A stretch of DNA of 50,530 bases from Salinicola salarius (GTDB taxonomy: Bacteria; Pseudomonadota; Gammaproteobacteria; Pseudomonadales; Halomonadaceae), in assembly GCF_002179555.1 (NCBI RefSeq), contig NZ_NHOU01000023.1, positions 1-50,530 on the forward strand. Reading direction: 5' to 3'. The position numbers and the translations under genes are program-made. The notes below the pieces were generated by a model. The model made no database searches and had not been told where the DNA came from. It worked only from the letters and a program-made list of their open reading frames with translations. This document shows positions 1 to 7,738 of the stretch, piece by piece. How positions within the stretch are numbered: position 1 is the stretch's first letter; every line of letters starts with the position of its first letter.

Positions 1-123
1 AAACGGGTTGTCAATCACGCGGGACCCGACATCTAGGTTATTTCTCTATTTGAATGTTTTGCCTTTGTTCCTGGCTCAGTGAGATTCCGTTATGATTGGC
101 ATACACCCTCATGGAATCGCGAC

Positions 124-813
124 ATGACCAACGCTAGCCCACGACCCAATCTCGCCATAAGTGCATACCAGCAACTTAAGAGCGATATCATCCGTGGCGT
201 CTATGCACCTGGTGAAAAGCTACTGATGAGCCGCCTGAAAGTCCGTTATGGCCTTGGCATTGGCCCTATGCGTGAAGCGCTATCTCAGTTGGTCAGCGAG
301 CATCTAGTTACAGCGGCAAGCCAACGCGGCTATCGAGTGGCAGGGATGTCGGTACAAGAGCTTGAAGCGATCTATGATGCTCGCGCCCACTTAGAGGGGC
401 TTGTGCTGGAACTAGCCATCTCCCGTGGAGACGACGACTGGGAAGCAGAAATACTTGCCAAGGCCCATACGCTGGCCAAGGTAATGGAGATCAATAGCGC
501 TGATGACATGCTGGATGTTTGGGATGCGCGCCATAAGGCATTTCATAGCGCAATTGCTGCAGGCTGCTGTTCCCCACATCTTTTACAAGCGCGTAGGGCT
601 CTATTTGATCAAGCCGAGCGGTATCGCCACCTGTGGCTATGCCAGACAGTGTTTTCAGAAGATGCATTGGAGACCAAGCGACAAGAGCATGCCGCCCTCA
701 CCGAAGTGATTTTGGATCGCGACGCTTCAAAGGCCCGTGAGATGATGTTGGATCATTTAATGACACCGGTGCCGGTCATAAAACAAGTGTTAACGGATCG
801 TGGCTTGGTATGA
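124..813 (+). CDS. glaR: GntR-family (FCD) transcriptional regulator, CsiR/GlaR-like
   Basis: A 229-residue GntR-type repressor. The N-terminal winged helix (about residues 10-75, with SAYQQLKSDIIRGVY and GIGPMREALSQLV) is followed by an all-helical FCD ligand domain (about 85-215). The protein matches my memory of E. coli CsiR/GlaR almost end to end (KSDIIRG, PMREALSQLV, EWEAEILAKAH, TPVPVI). That protein represses glutarate/GABA-type catabolism genes (csiD-lhgO-gab) and is relieved by glutarate. The ATG at 124 is preferred over the upstream GTG at 79, because family members begin just before the helix and a -10-like TATGAT lies at 91-96. The expected catabolic genes would lie left of the window, so the role is by homology only. 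Confidence 0.85.
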   Translation: MTNASPRPNLAISAYQQLKSDIIRGVYAPGEKLLMSRLKVRYGLGIGPMREALSQLVSEHLVTAASQRGYRVAGMSVQELEAIYDARAHLEGLVLELAISRGDDDWEAEILAKAHTLAKVMEINSADDMLDVWDARHKAFHSAIAAGCCSPHLLQARRALFDQAERYRHLWLCQTVFSEDALETKRQEHAALTEVILDRDASKAREMMLDHLMTPVPVIKQVLTDRGLV

Positions 814-1017
814 TACATGCTATACCGATACTCCCGTGCGAGTTTAGTCGAGCAGATGGCGCACCATAAACGCCTCACCCTCTTTATTACGGCCTACACG
901 CACGCATACCTTGAAGGGCCGACATAAAAGCTAGGATGATGGCAACTCTGACATACTTGAATACCCGAGCCGCCCCATATTGCAATGGAGGAAGTAGCCA
1001 AAGAATATTGGAGGTTT
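814..1017. other. Non-coding stretch between glaR and the IS element
   Basis: I see no convincing gene here. A 23-codon frame starting at 856 has no recognisable family. The stretch ends in a purine-rich GGAGGT (1011-1015 region) directly abutting the left IS end, which looks like a ribosome-binding site without a gene behind it. The IS may therefore have removed or displaced a downstream gene start. Confidence 0.4.
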
Positions 1018-1041
1018 TGACCTTCCCCCTGGTTTAGGTCC
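1018..1041 (+). repeat. Left terminal inverted repeat of the IS3 element
   Basis: Begins TGACCTTC and shares the first eight bases, then CCC, with the right end read on the opposite strand. A common TTT.GGTCC/AAACCGGTCC-like block follows with one gap. Confidence 0.75.
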
Positions 1042-1065
1042 GCTATCAATGTAAGAAACCGCTCC

Positions 1066-1884
1066 TCATGCGCACTGCTCGGCATACGCTATCGGTGGTA
1101 AATAACCCAGTGAGCTGTGCGGTCTGACATGGTTGTAGTGGGCCCTCCATTGCGTGATTTCGTGTCGTGCATCCGCCAGGCTCAGGAACCAGTGCTGGTT
1201 GAGGCAGCCGTCCCGGAACTTGCCGTTGAAGCTTTCAATGAACGCATTCTGCGTCGGCTTGCCCGGCTGGATGAAGGCCAGCGTCACCTTCCGCTCACGC
1301 GCCCAGAAGAACATTGCCTTGCTGGTCAGCTCCGGCCCGTTATCGCAAACAATCGAGGCTGGCAGTGAGCGCTGCTGCGCGATCTCGTCCAGGAACCGGG
1401 CCAGCCGACGTCCTGAGATAGACGTATCCACCAACTGGCCGACACACTCGCGGCTGAAATCGTCCACGATGTTCAGCACACGAAAGCGGCGTCCCGAGGC
1501 CAACTGGTCCGACACGAAGTCCATCGACCAGCGCTGGTTGGGGCGGCCCGGCAGTGGCATCGGTGTCCTCGGCCGGATCAGCCGCTTGCGCCGTCGGGTC
1601 CGGATCTGGAGGCCATGCTCGCAGTACAGCCGGTAGGTACGCTTGCGGTTGATCACCAGGCCTTCCTGACGCAACAGTGCGTGCAGCAGCAATTAGCCGT
1701 AGCGGGGGTAGCAGGTCTTCAAGGCTTGCAGGCGTGCCCGAAGCGGCGCATCGTCACGCGGCATCACCTGGTACCGGGCTACCGACCTTGCCAGGCCCAG
1801 CAATCGGCAGGCGCCGCGCTGGCTGAGCCAGCCGCCTGCCACCAGATAATGTACCGCACGCCGCTTCGCTTCGGGCGTCACCAC
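1066..1884 (-). pseudogene. IS3-family transposase OrfB (DDE integrase), interrupted by a nonsense codon
   Basis: Two adjoining pieces lie in one frame: 1884-1696 encodes the N-terminal part (VTPEAKRRAVHYLV...CYPRYG) and 1692-1066 the rest (LLLHALLRQEGLV...). A TAA at 1695-1693 separates them, where intact relatives have a tyrosine codon (RYGY-LLLH). The integrase core is present after the stop: D in NIVDDFS, D in VCDNGPE and E in AFIESFNG, with the family C-terminus HVRPHSSLGYLPP. The loss is therefore a single point mutation, not decay. Unless the stop is read through, no full OrfAB can be made. Confidence 0.88.
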
Positions 1885-2141
1885 TTTCCCGAGACGATCT
1901 CCTTGAGCGCGGCATCGTCGAGGGCGCTTTCTGCCAACACTTTCTTCAGTCGGGCATTCTCGGCCTCCAGCTCGCGCAGGCGCTTGGCCTCGGAGACCTC
2001 CATGCCACTGTACTTGGCCTTCCAGCGATAAAGGGTCTGCTCGGTCACGCCATTCTGACGAGCCAGCTCGGCGATCGAGACCCCGCGCTCGTTGGCCTTG
2101 AGGATGGTGATGATCTGCTCTTCGGTATGTCGGTTACGCTT
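1878..2141 (-). CDS. IS3-family transposase OrfA (helix-turn-helix subunit)
   Basis: OrfA is a short DNA-binding protein. The family-typical start is the ATG at 2141 (MKRNRHTEEQIITIL), although the frame is open from 2165. It has the Tnp_1/HTH_8 signature (EEQIITILKANERGVSIAELARQNGVTEQTLYRWKAKY), then a C-terminal leucine-zipper-like segment (RLRELEAENARLKKVLAE) used for multimerisation. It ends in GKW-stop; the orfB frame overlaps it by seven bases in the -1 frame, consistent with the programmed frameshift that makes OrfAB in this family. The reading frame itself looks intact. Confidence 0.88.
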   Translation of the reverse strand, partial: KRNRHTEEQIITILKANERGVSIAELARQNGVTEQTLYRWKAKYSGMEVSEAKRLRELEAENARLKKVLAESALDDAALKEIVSGKW

Positions 2142-2198
2142 CATCGCAAGACCACATGCCATCAAGGTAAACGTAGCGAAAAACTCACATCATTGGTG

Positions 2199-2222
2199 GA
2201 CCGGTTTCTGGGGAGAAGGTCA
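2199..2222 (-). repeat. Right terminal inverted repeat of the IS3 element
   Basis: Read on the minus strand from 2222 it begins TGACCTTCTCCCCAG, matching the left end. It is the transposase-proximal end, lying upstream of orfA. Confidence 0.75.
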
Positions 2223-2232
2223 GTGGTACAAT
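2205..2232 (+). promoter_or_regulatory. Possible hybrid promoter for cidA spanning the IS right end
   Basis: An extended -10 (TGGTACAAT, with TACAAT at 2227-2232) lies 36 bases before cidA. The -35 position, 16 bases upstream, would be TTTCTG at 2205-2210, inside the IS terminal repeat. The -35 is poor, so the call rests mainly on the extended -10. Confidence 0.35.
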
Positions 2233-2243
2233 GCCTCGAAATC

Positions 2244-2257
2244 TAGACCAAAGTCTA
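2244..2257. promoter_or_regulatory. Dyad TAGAC-N4-GTCTA in the cidA leader, possible operator
   Basis: A perfect 5-bp inverted repeat with a 4-base centre sits just downstream of the candidate -10 and 11 bases before the cidA ATG, where a bound repressor would block initiation. The cognate regulator is unknown. Confidence 0.35.
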
Positions 2258-2267
2258 AGGTGACGAG

Positions 2268-2636
2268 ATGTCATTGATTATCGGAATGAGCATTCTGCTC
2301 GGCTGTCAGTTTCTGGGAGAAGTCATCAGCCGTGCCTTCACCCTTCCCGTTCCCGGGCCGGTCCTGGGCATGCTGATTCTGCTGATTGGCTTGATGATCC
2401 GCGGCAGTGTGCCGGGAAGCCTCCGGACCATGGGCGAAGGCCTGCTCAAATACCTGACGCTGCTGTTCGTACCCGCCGGCGTAGGGCTCATCCAGCATTT
2501 CGGCCTGATCAGTCGAGAAATCTGGATCCTGGTCGTCACGCTGATCGTATCGACGTCGGTAACGATTCTGGTGACCAGCCAGACCTTGCAGCGCCTCGCT
2601 CGAAAAAGGACACCTGCCAAGGAGCATGACGCATGA
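2268..2636 (+). CDS. CidA/LrgA family holin-like membrane protein
   Basis: A 122-residue, four-helix inner membrane protein of the CidA/LrgA (YohJ-like) family. The family block GQ/CQFLGE..SRAFTLPVPGPVLGMLILL appears at about residues 12-42, and PAGVGLIQHFGLI at about 68-80, followed by a last membrane segment. CidA/LrgA proteins work with CidB/LrgB partners. They have been discussed as holin/antiholin-like modulators of murein hydrolase export and, more recently, of pyruvate or other metabolite movement. The next gene is exactly that partner and overlaps by four bases (ATGA), so the two are translationally coupled. It lies immediately downstream of the IS right end, which may affect its expression. 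Confidence 0.88.
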   Translation: MSLIIGMSILLGCQFLGEVISRAFTLPVPGPVLGMLILLIGLMIRGSVPGSLRTMGEGLLKYLTLLFVPAGVGLIQHFGLISREIWILVVTLIVSTSVTILVTSQTLQRLARKRTPAKEHDA

Positions 2637-3361
2637 ACGGCCTTGGTCTCGAGCAGGTATGGGTCTACCTTTCCGCCAGCCCGCTTCTGCATCTGCTGGC
2701 GACCTTGCTGGCCTTCATCGTCGCCACCAGAATCAACCGCTGGGCGGGCGGAACGCCACTTCTTCATCCCGTCATCGTCGCCATTGCGCTGCTGATCGGC
2801 TTTTTGCTGGTGACCGGCACGGACTACCCCACCTATTTCGCCGGCGCCCAGTTCCTGCACTTTCTGCTGGGGCCAGCCACGGTCGCGCTGGCCATTCCGC
2901 TCTACGATCACCGCGAACGCGTGCGCCGCATGTTGTGGCCCATCGCCATCGGCACGATGGCCGGTATCGCCACCGCGGTCGTTTCCGCCGTCGGCATCGC
3001 CATGATCCTCGGCGCCGACACCGAGACGGTGCTCTCGCTGGCACCGAAATCGGTGACTTCGCCCATCGCCATGGGCATCGCCGAAAAGCTCGGCGGCATC
3101 CCTTCGCTGACCGCGGGCCTGGTGCTGTTGACCGGTGTCGTGGGCTGCATCGTCGGCCCCTGGATATTCCGGTTGACCCGGATTACCGACCCGACCGTTC
3201 AGGGATACTCGATGGGGTTGGCGGCACATGGCTTCGGCACTGCCTACTGCTTTGCTTCCGTCGGGGCAGTGGCCGGCGCCTTTTCCGGGCTGGCGATGGG
3301 GCTTTCGGGGCTGGTCACGGCATTCGTGCTGCCTCCCATCGTCCATCTCTTCGGGCTGTGA
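2633..3361 (+). CDS. CidB/LrgB family membrane protein
   Basis: A 242-residue polytopic membrane protein with the LrgB signature: NP/TPLLHPVIVAIALLIGFL near residues 40-60, PATVALAIPLYDHRERVRR at about 82-100, and the conserved PKSVTSPIAMGIAEKLGGIPSLTAG and AAHGFGTA blocks. The latter contains the usual conserved His and Gly. It is coupled to the upstream CidA-like gene by an ATGA overlap. As the family partner of CidA/LrgA it should sit in the inner membrane. The transported compound cannot be read from sequence. No LytSR or CidR regulator is adjacent. Confidence 0.88.
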   Translation: MNGLGLEQVWVYLSASPLLHLLATLLAFIVATRINRWAGGTPLLHPVIVAIALLIGFLLVTGTDYPTYFAGAQFLHFLLGPATVALAIPLYDHRERVRRMLWPIAIGTMAGIATAVVSAVGIAMILGADTETVLSLAPKSVTSPIAMGIAEKLGGIPSLTAGLVLLTGVVGCIVGPWIFRLTRITDPTVQGYSMGLAAHGFGTAYCFASVGAVAGAFSGLAMGLSGLVTAFVLPPIVHLFGL

Positions 3362-3482
3362 AATTGCCGGTCACCGCCCCGAAGCGAGCGGTGACCGGGC
3401 CGTCGAGCCGATATCTTGCTGCAGATTCCAGAAGCCTCAAACAACCGCTGGCGCTTTGAAAAACGCCAACGAGCCGACATGC

Positions 3483-4057
3483 CTACTGAACCATCCGGCG
3501 CAGCGCGTCGTCGTCTCCCAGCAGGTGGGCGTACATCTGGTGCAGATCGAGACCACGTGCCGAGAGCAGATCTTCGGCAATTTCGCGTGCGACACCACGC
3601 CCGCCTTGCGCCTTCGTCACATGATCGGCCGCCTCGATGACCAGCGAGTGTGCGTCGGCCGGCGCGTAGGCCGTGGCGACTTCCCGCATCACCGGGATAT
3701 CGATGATATCGTCTCCCGCAAAGGCGATGCGATCCGCGGCGATGCCCTCCTCCTCGGCAATCTGGCGGATGGCCTCGAGCTTGTGGCTGAAGCCGATCTT
3801 GATCACGTCCATGCCGAGCTGCGTGGCTCGCGTGATCAAGGGCTGGCTCGATTTGGCCGAGAGCACGCCGCTCCTGATCCCATGCTGGCGCAACAGGCCA
3901 ACCGCGACGCCGTCGCGAACGTTGAACGGTTTCAGCGCTTCTCCTTCCGGGCCGATCAACAGCGTGCCGTCGGTCAGCACGCCATCGACATCGAACAGCA
4001 CCAGCTCGATCTGGGCGCGACGATCCGGGCGCGCCATCGTTTGATCCCGAGATGCCA

Positions 4058-4058
<1 letters not shown>
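3483..4058 (-). CDS. kdsC: 3-deoxy-D-manno-octulosonate 8-phosphate phosphatase (HAD family)
   Basis: A 191-residue HAD phosphatase of the KdsC type. It removes the phosphate from Kdo-8-P in the cytoplasm to give free Kdo for lipopolysaccharide. The nucleophile/acid motif is LFDVDGVLTDG (about residues 21-31), followed by NVRDGVAVGLLRQHGI, the motif-II SAKSS and the motif-III/IV stretch AFAGDDIIDIPVM. The C-terminal KAQGGRGVAREIAEDLL matches the family. The ATG at 4058 overlaps the kdsA stop by one base (TGATG); an internal ATG at 4037 is an alternative. It is the second gene of a kdsA-kdsC pair. Confidence 0.92.
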
Positions 4059-4912
<854 letters not shown>

Positions 4913-5019
4913 TCACTATCCATGAAATGCGATCCTGCACGAGCCGACAGCTTAGCGAAATTCGCCTCGCGGGAGGGAGTATCCTGACGGTAATCTTTAC
5001 CTTTCGCTGATGCACCGCC

Positions 5020-5066
5020 CTATTGATGCTGATGCACGCTCTATTGATGCTCCGTCCTATTGATGC
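5020..5066 (+). repeat. Triplicated 10-mer CTATTGATGC
   Basis: The word CTATTGATGC occurs at 5020-5029, 5041-5050 and 5057-5066, separated by 11 and 6 bases, with TGATGCAC also repeated in between. It lies in the 310-base gap between the divergent kdsA and alkA genes. Function unknown; it could be an operator array or slippage product. Confidence 0.6.
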
Positions 5067-5162
5067 ACCGACCTATGGCCGATCTTCGTGCCGACGATTC
5101 GCCGCTCTATCCGACACGGGCATTCAGTGCCGGATCCGGCCAGTCGCCCCATCGCCGCGCAC

Positions 5163-5168
5163 TATAAT
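5163..5168 (+). promoter_or_regulatory. -10 element (TATAAT) of the alkA-ogt operon
   Basis: A perfect TATAAT lies 45 bases upstream of the ATG at 5214. No good -35 is visible 17 bases upstream, which would suit an activator-dependent promoter such as one driven by an Ada-type activator. Its position also argues against translation starting at the upstream in-frame ATG at 5088. Confidence 0.5.
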
Positions 5169-5213
5169 GAACTCGAGACGAATGAGCTCGCGACGACGAC
5201 CAGGACGCATGCC

Positions 5214-6581
5214 ATGCTCGACCCTCAGCAATGCCGAAGCGCGCGGCTAGCGCGCGATGCGCGTTTCGACGGCCGCTTCTTCATCGCCGTCAGCACCACC
5301 GGTATCTTCTGCCGCCCCGTCTGCCCGGCGACGCTTCCGCAGGAACGCCACGTGCGCTACTTCGAATCGGCGGTCGCCGCCGCCAACGCCGGCTTTCGCC
5401 CCTGCCTGCGCTGCCGGCCGGACAGCGCGCCGGATTCACCCGCCTGGATGGGTGCCCGGACCACGCTGACCCGGGCGATCAGCCTGATCGACAGCGGCGC
5501 CCTCCAGGATGGCAACGTCGCACGGCTTTGCGAGAGACTGGGCATCGGCGAGCGCTACCTGCGCCAGCTGTTTCAGCGCCGCTTCGGCGTATCCCCCAAG
5601 GCCTACGCGCTCTACCGCCAGTGCCTGTTCGCCAAGAAGCTGCTTCACGAAACCACGCTGCCGGTGGTCGATGTCGCCCATGCCAGCGGATTTTCGAGCC
5701 TGCGCCGCTTCAACGACGCCTTCAAACGCCAGATGGCGCTGACGCCCACCGAGATCCGCCGCCGCCGAAGCCGAAAAAGCGCCGCCTTGACGCTCAAGCT
5801 GGCCTACCGCCCGCCCTACCAGTGGCAACGGCTACGTCATTTTCATGCGCTGCATGCCATCGCGGGCCTCGAATGGGTGAGCGAGGATACGCTGGGCCGC
5901 ACGATCCGCCATGGCACGACGACGGGACACTTCGAAGCCCGCCACGACGCCAGGCGGCATCAGTTCGAGGTCACTCTGGTGTTGAGCGAACTGGGCGATC
6001 TCCATGCGATCGTTCGTCGAATCCGGAGAATGCTGGATCTGGACGCCGACACACAGACCATCGAAGCCCATCTGCACCAATCCGTTCCAGCGCTTCCGCT
6101 GGCCGAAGGATTGCGCTTGCCGGGATCATGGGATGTCTTCGAGGCAGGTATCCGCGCGGTACTCGGCCAGCAGGTGTCGATGGCCGCCGCCAACCGGTTG
6201 ATCCAGCAGCTCGTCGACCGGCTCGGTGAAAGCGATGAAGAAGGTCGTCGACGCTTCCCCACCGCCGAGGCCATCGCCGCCAGCGATCTGGATTTTCTGA
6301 AGCTCCCCGGCAACCGCCGGGACACCGTGCGCCGTCTGGCTGCCGCCTACGCCAGCGGCGAGATCGGCGACGATCCCCAGCAGTGGTGCTCGCTCAAGGG
6401 AATCGGCCCCTGGACAGCCAACGTCGCCGACTTTCGCGGCAACGGAAACCCGGATATCTGGCTGGATGGCGATGTCGGCGTGCGCCGTGCGCTCGCGGCC
6501 CTGACGACACCGCTGGATCTCGCCGCCGCCTCGCCCTGGCGCAGCTATCTCACGCTACAACTGTGGAATCGAGTGATATGA
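5214..6581 (+). CDS. Ada-type methyl-sensor / AraC / AlkA DNA glycosylase fusion protein
   Basis: A 455-residue protein in three parts. Residues 1-75 form an Ada N-domain zinc site with Cys33, Cys37, Cys64 and Cys67; their spacing (4, 27, 3) equals that of E. coli Ada, whose first Cys accepts methyl groups from phosphotriesters. Residues 80-180 form an AraC-type helix-turn-helix (ARLCERLGIGERYLRQLFQRRFGVSPKAY; SGFSSLRRFNDAFKR). Residues 190-455 form an AlkA-type 3-methyladenine glycosylase with the helix-hairpin-helix LKGIGPWTANV and a following catalytic-Asp region IWLDGDVGVRRAL. It probably both senses methyl damage and excises bases, and may activate its own operon. The stop overlaps the next gene by ATGA. 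Confidence 0.9.
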   Translation: MLDPQQCRSARLARDARFDGRFFIAVSTTGIFCRPVCPATLPQERHVRYFESAVAAANAGFRPCLRCRPDSAPDSPAWMGARTTLTRAISLIDSGALQDGNVARLCERLGIGERYLRQLFQRRFGVSPKAYALYRQCLFAKKLLHETTLPVVDVAHASGFSSLRRFNDAFKRQMALTPTEIRRRRSRKSAALTLKLAYRPPYQWQRLRHFHALHAIAGLEWVSEDTLGRTIRHGTTTGHFEARHDARRHQFEVTLVLSELGDLHAIVRRIRRMLDLDADTQTIEAHLHQSVPALPLAEGLRLPGSWDVFEAGIRAVLGQQVSMAAANRLIQQLVDRLGESDEEGRRRFPTAEAIAASDLDFLKLPGNRRDTVRRLAAAYASGEIGDDPQQWCSLKGIGPWTANVADFRGNGNPDIWLDGDVGVRRALAALTTPLDLAAASPWRSYLTLQLWNRVI

Positions 6582-7138
6582 ACACCTTCTCGCCATTGAG
6601 TGATTCGCGCCTGCCGCTGCGTCACGACGACTACGTCCAGATCTATCGGCCGCCCGAGACAGTCCCGCTCGGCCCCATCGAGATACGGGCGACCGATCAC
6701 GGCCTCACCTGGCTCGCCTTTTCGAGCAGCCCGAACGTGGTCGAGCGCGGCAATGCCCTCACGGCGCGCTGCGCCAGCCAGCTGGAGCGTTATTTCCTGG
6801 GCGAGCTGACGACGTTCGACCTGCCTCTGGCACCACGCGGTACCGATTTCCAGCTGAGCGTGTGGCAAGCCCTGCAGAGCGTTCCCTACGGCCAGACGTG
6901 CAGCTATCGGGAAATCGCCGTCGCCATCGGCGCGCCACGCGCGGTGAGGGCCGTCGGCGCGGCGAACGGGCGCAACCCGCTATGTCTTGTCGTGCCCTGC
7001 CACCGTGTCATCGGCGCCAACGGCAAGCTGACCGGCTACGCTGGCGGGCTCGATCGCAAGCGCTGGCTTCTGCAGCACGAGCGGGTCCTCATCGACGAAG
7101 ACCAGCAGCCGGAGCAGCTCACCCTCGGTGCGACATAA
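6578..7138 (+). CDS. ogt: Methylated-DNA--[protein]-cysteine S-methyltransferase (Ogt type)
   Basis: A 186-residue O6-methylguanine repair protein. The acceptor motif PCHRVIG has Cys141, preceded by the wing/helix block FQLSVWQALQSVPYGQTCSYREIA and AVRAVGAANGRNPL, and followed by the family GKLTGYAGGLDRKRWLLQHE. It transfers the alkyl group to itself and is used up. The ATG overlaps the stop of the Ada-AlkA gene (ATGA), so the two repair functions are co-translated. In E. coli the Ada sensor is fused to this activity; here the sensor is fused to AlkA and this activity stands alone. Confidence 0.95.
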   Translation: MNTFSPLSDSRLPLRHDDYVQIYRPPETVPLGPIEIRATDHGLTWLAFSSSPNVVERGNALTARCASQLERYFLGELTTFDLPLAPRGTDFQLSVWQALQSVPYGQTCSYREIAVAIGAPRAVRAVGAANGRNPLCLVVPCHRVIGANGKLTGYAGGLDRKRWLLQHERVLIDEDQQPEQLTLGAT

Positions 7139-7220
7139 TCACACACCCCGCCAGCGACAATTGGCGGCCAAACCCTCAACGGGTAGAGTCGCGGCCTGAC
7201 GACGTCGTCCTGGAACGGAT

Positions 7221-7616
7221 ATGACCTCTTTCTGGCACCGCTGGTATCGCCCGCTGACCGTGCTCGCGCTGTTCGCCATGCTGCTGGCGTTCACGGGGCC
7301 GCTGATCAGCCAGATGCAGCGGCTGATGGAAATGCCGGTCGGCACCATGGCGGAAATGCCCCGTCATGGCGACGCCGAACCTCACGCCCACGGCCAGCCG
7401 CGGGCGGTGGACGATGCCCATCTCCTCCACCATTTCGACATGGCCGCGTGTGGCTACTGCGAACTCTTCCTGCACGTGCCGGGGCTCGCGCTTCCGCAAG
7501 TGCTGCCGCCGTCGACGCCACCGCCAGCAACCTTCCATCCGCCCGTCGTCGTGGTCTTGCCCTCCACCACACCGGTCTATCCCCGCTACGCCTCCCGCGC
7601 GCCACCCCGCGCCTGA
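7221..7616 (+). CDS. DUF2946 family protein, His-rich, membrane-anchored
   Basis: A 131-residue protein with one N-terminal membrane segment (about residues 10-30, LTVLALFAMLLAFTGPLI) and an extracytoplasmic His-rich stretch (HGDAEPHAHG...DDAHLLHHFD). The DUF2946 hallmark ACGYCELF follows at about residues 76-83, with its CxxC pair. Members are commonly found beside copper- or siderophore-related TonB receptors and PepSY proteins. The His and Cys residues suggest metal binding, but no biochemical function is established. It is followed 122 bases later by a PepSY protein on the same strand. The proline-rich C-terminus is typical of the family. Confidence 0.75.
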   Translation: MTSFWHRWYRPLTVLALFAMLLAFTGPLISQMQRLMEMPVGTMAEMPRHGDAEPHAHGQPRAVDDAHLLHHFDMAACGYCELFLHVPGLALPQVLPPSTPPPATFHPPVVVVLPSTTPVYPRYASRAPPRA

Positions 7617-7738
7617 AGTCCTTTCCGTCTCCTGTCGCCGCCACTGCCGCCTCCCGGGGCTGCATTGCCGGCGTCGTACGTGCTCCTGGCCTTCGGCCGG
7701 GACTCACGCTGAAAATCATTCAGGTTCGGAGTTCATCC

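Larger units (their letters stand above)
1018..2222 (-). mobile_element. IS3-family insertion sequence (IS407-like group), defective
   Basis: The element runs from a left end TGACCTTCCCCCTGG at 1018 to a right end that reads TGACCTTCTCCCCAG on the minus strand, ending at 2222. These are imperfect terminal inverted repeats with the usual terminal TG...CA, and the total is 1205 bp. Inside are orfA (1878-2165) and orfB in the -1 frame, the standard two-frame layout of IS3 elements. The orfB frame carries an in-frame TAA, so the element is probably not autonomous. The bases flanking the two ends (gttt at left, gtgg at right) do not form the 3-4 bp duplication expected of a simple insertion. Confidence 0.9.

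Noticed and set aside
856-927. 23-codon ORF between glaR and the IS
   Set aside because: Too short, no ribosome-binding site and no recognisable family.
1154-1636. 160-codon plus-strand frame in the IS
   Set aside because: Antisense to the transposase DDE domain.
2306-3346. 346-codon minus-strand frame over cidA/cidB
   Set aside because: Complementary shadow of two recognised membrane protein genes; it has no hydrophobic or family pattern of its own.
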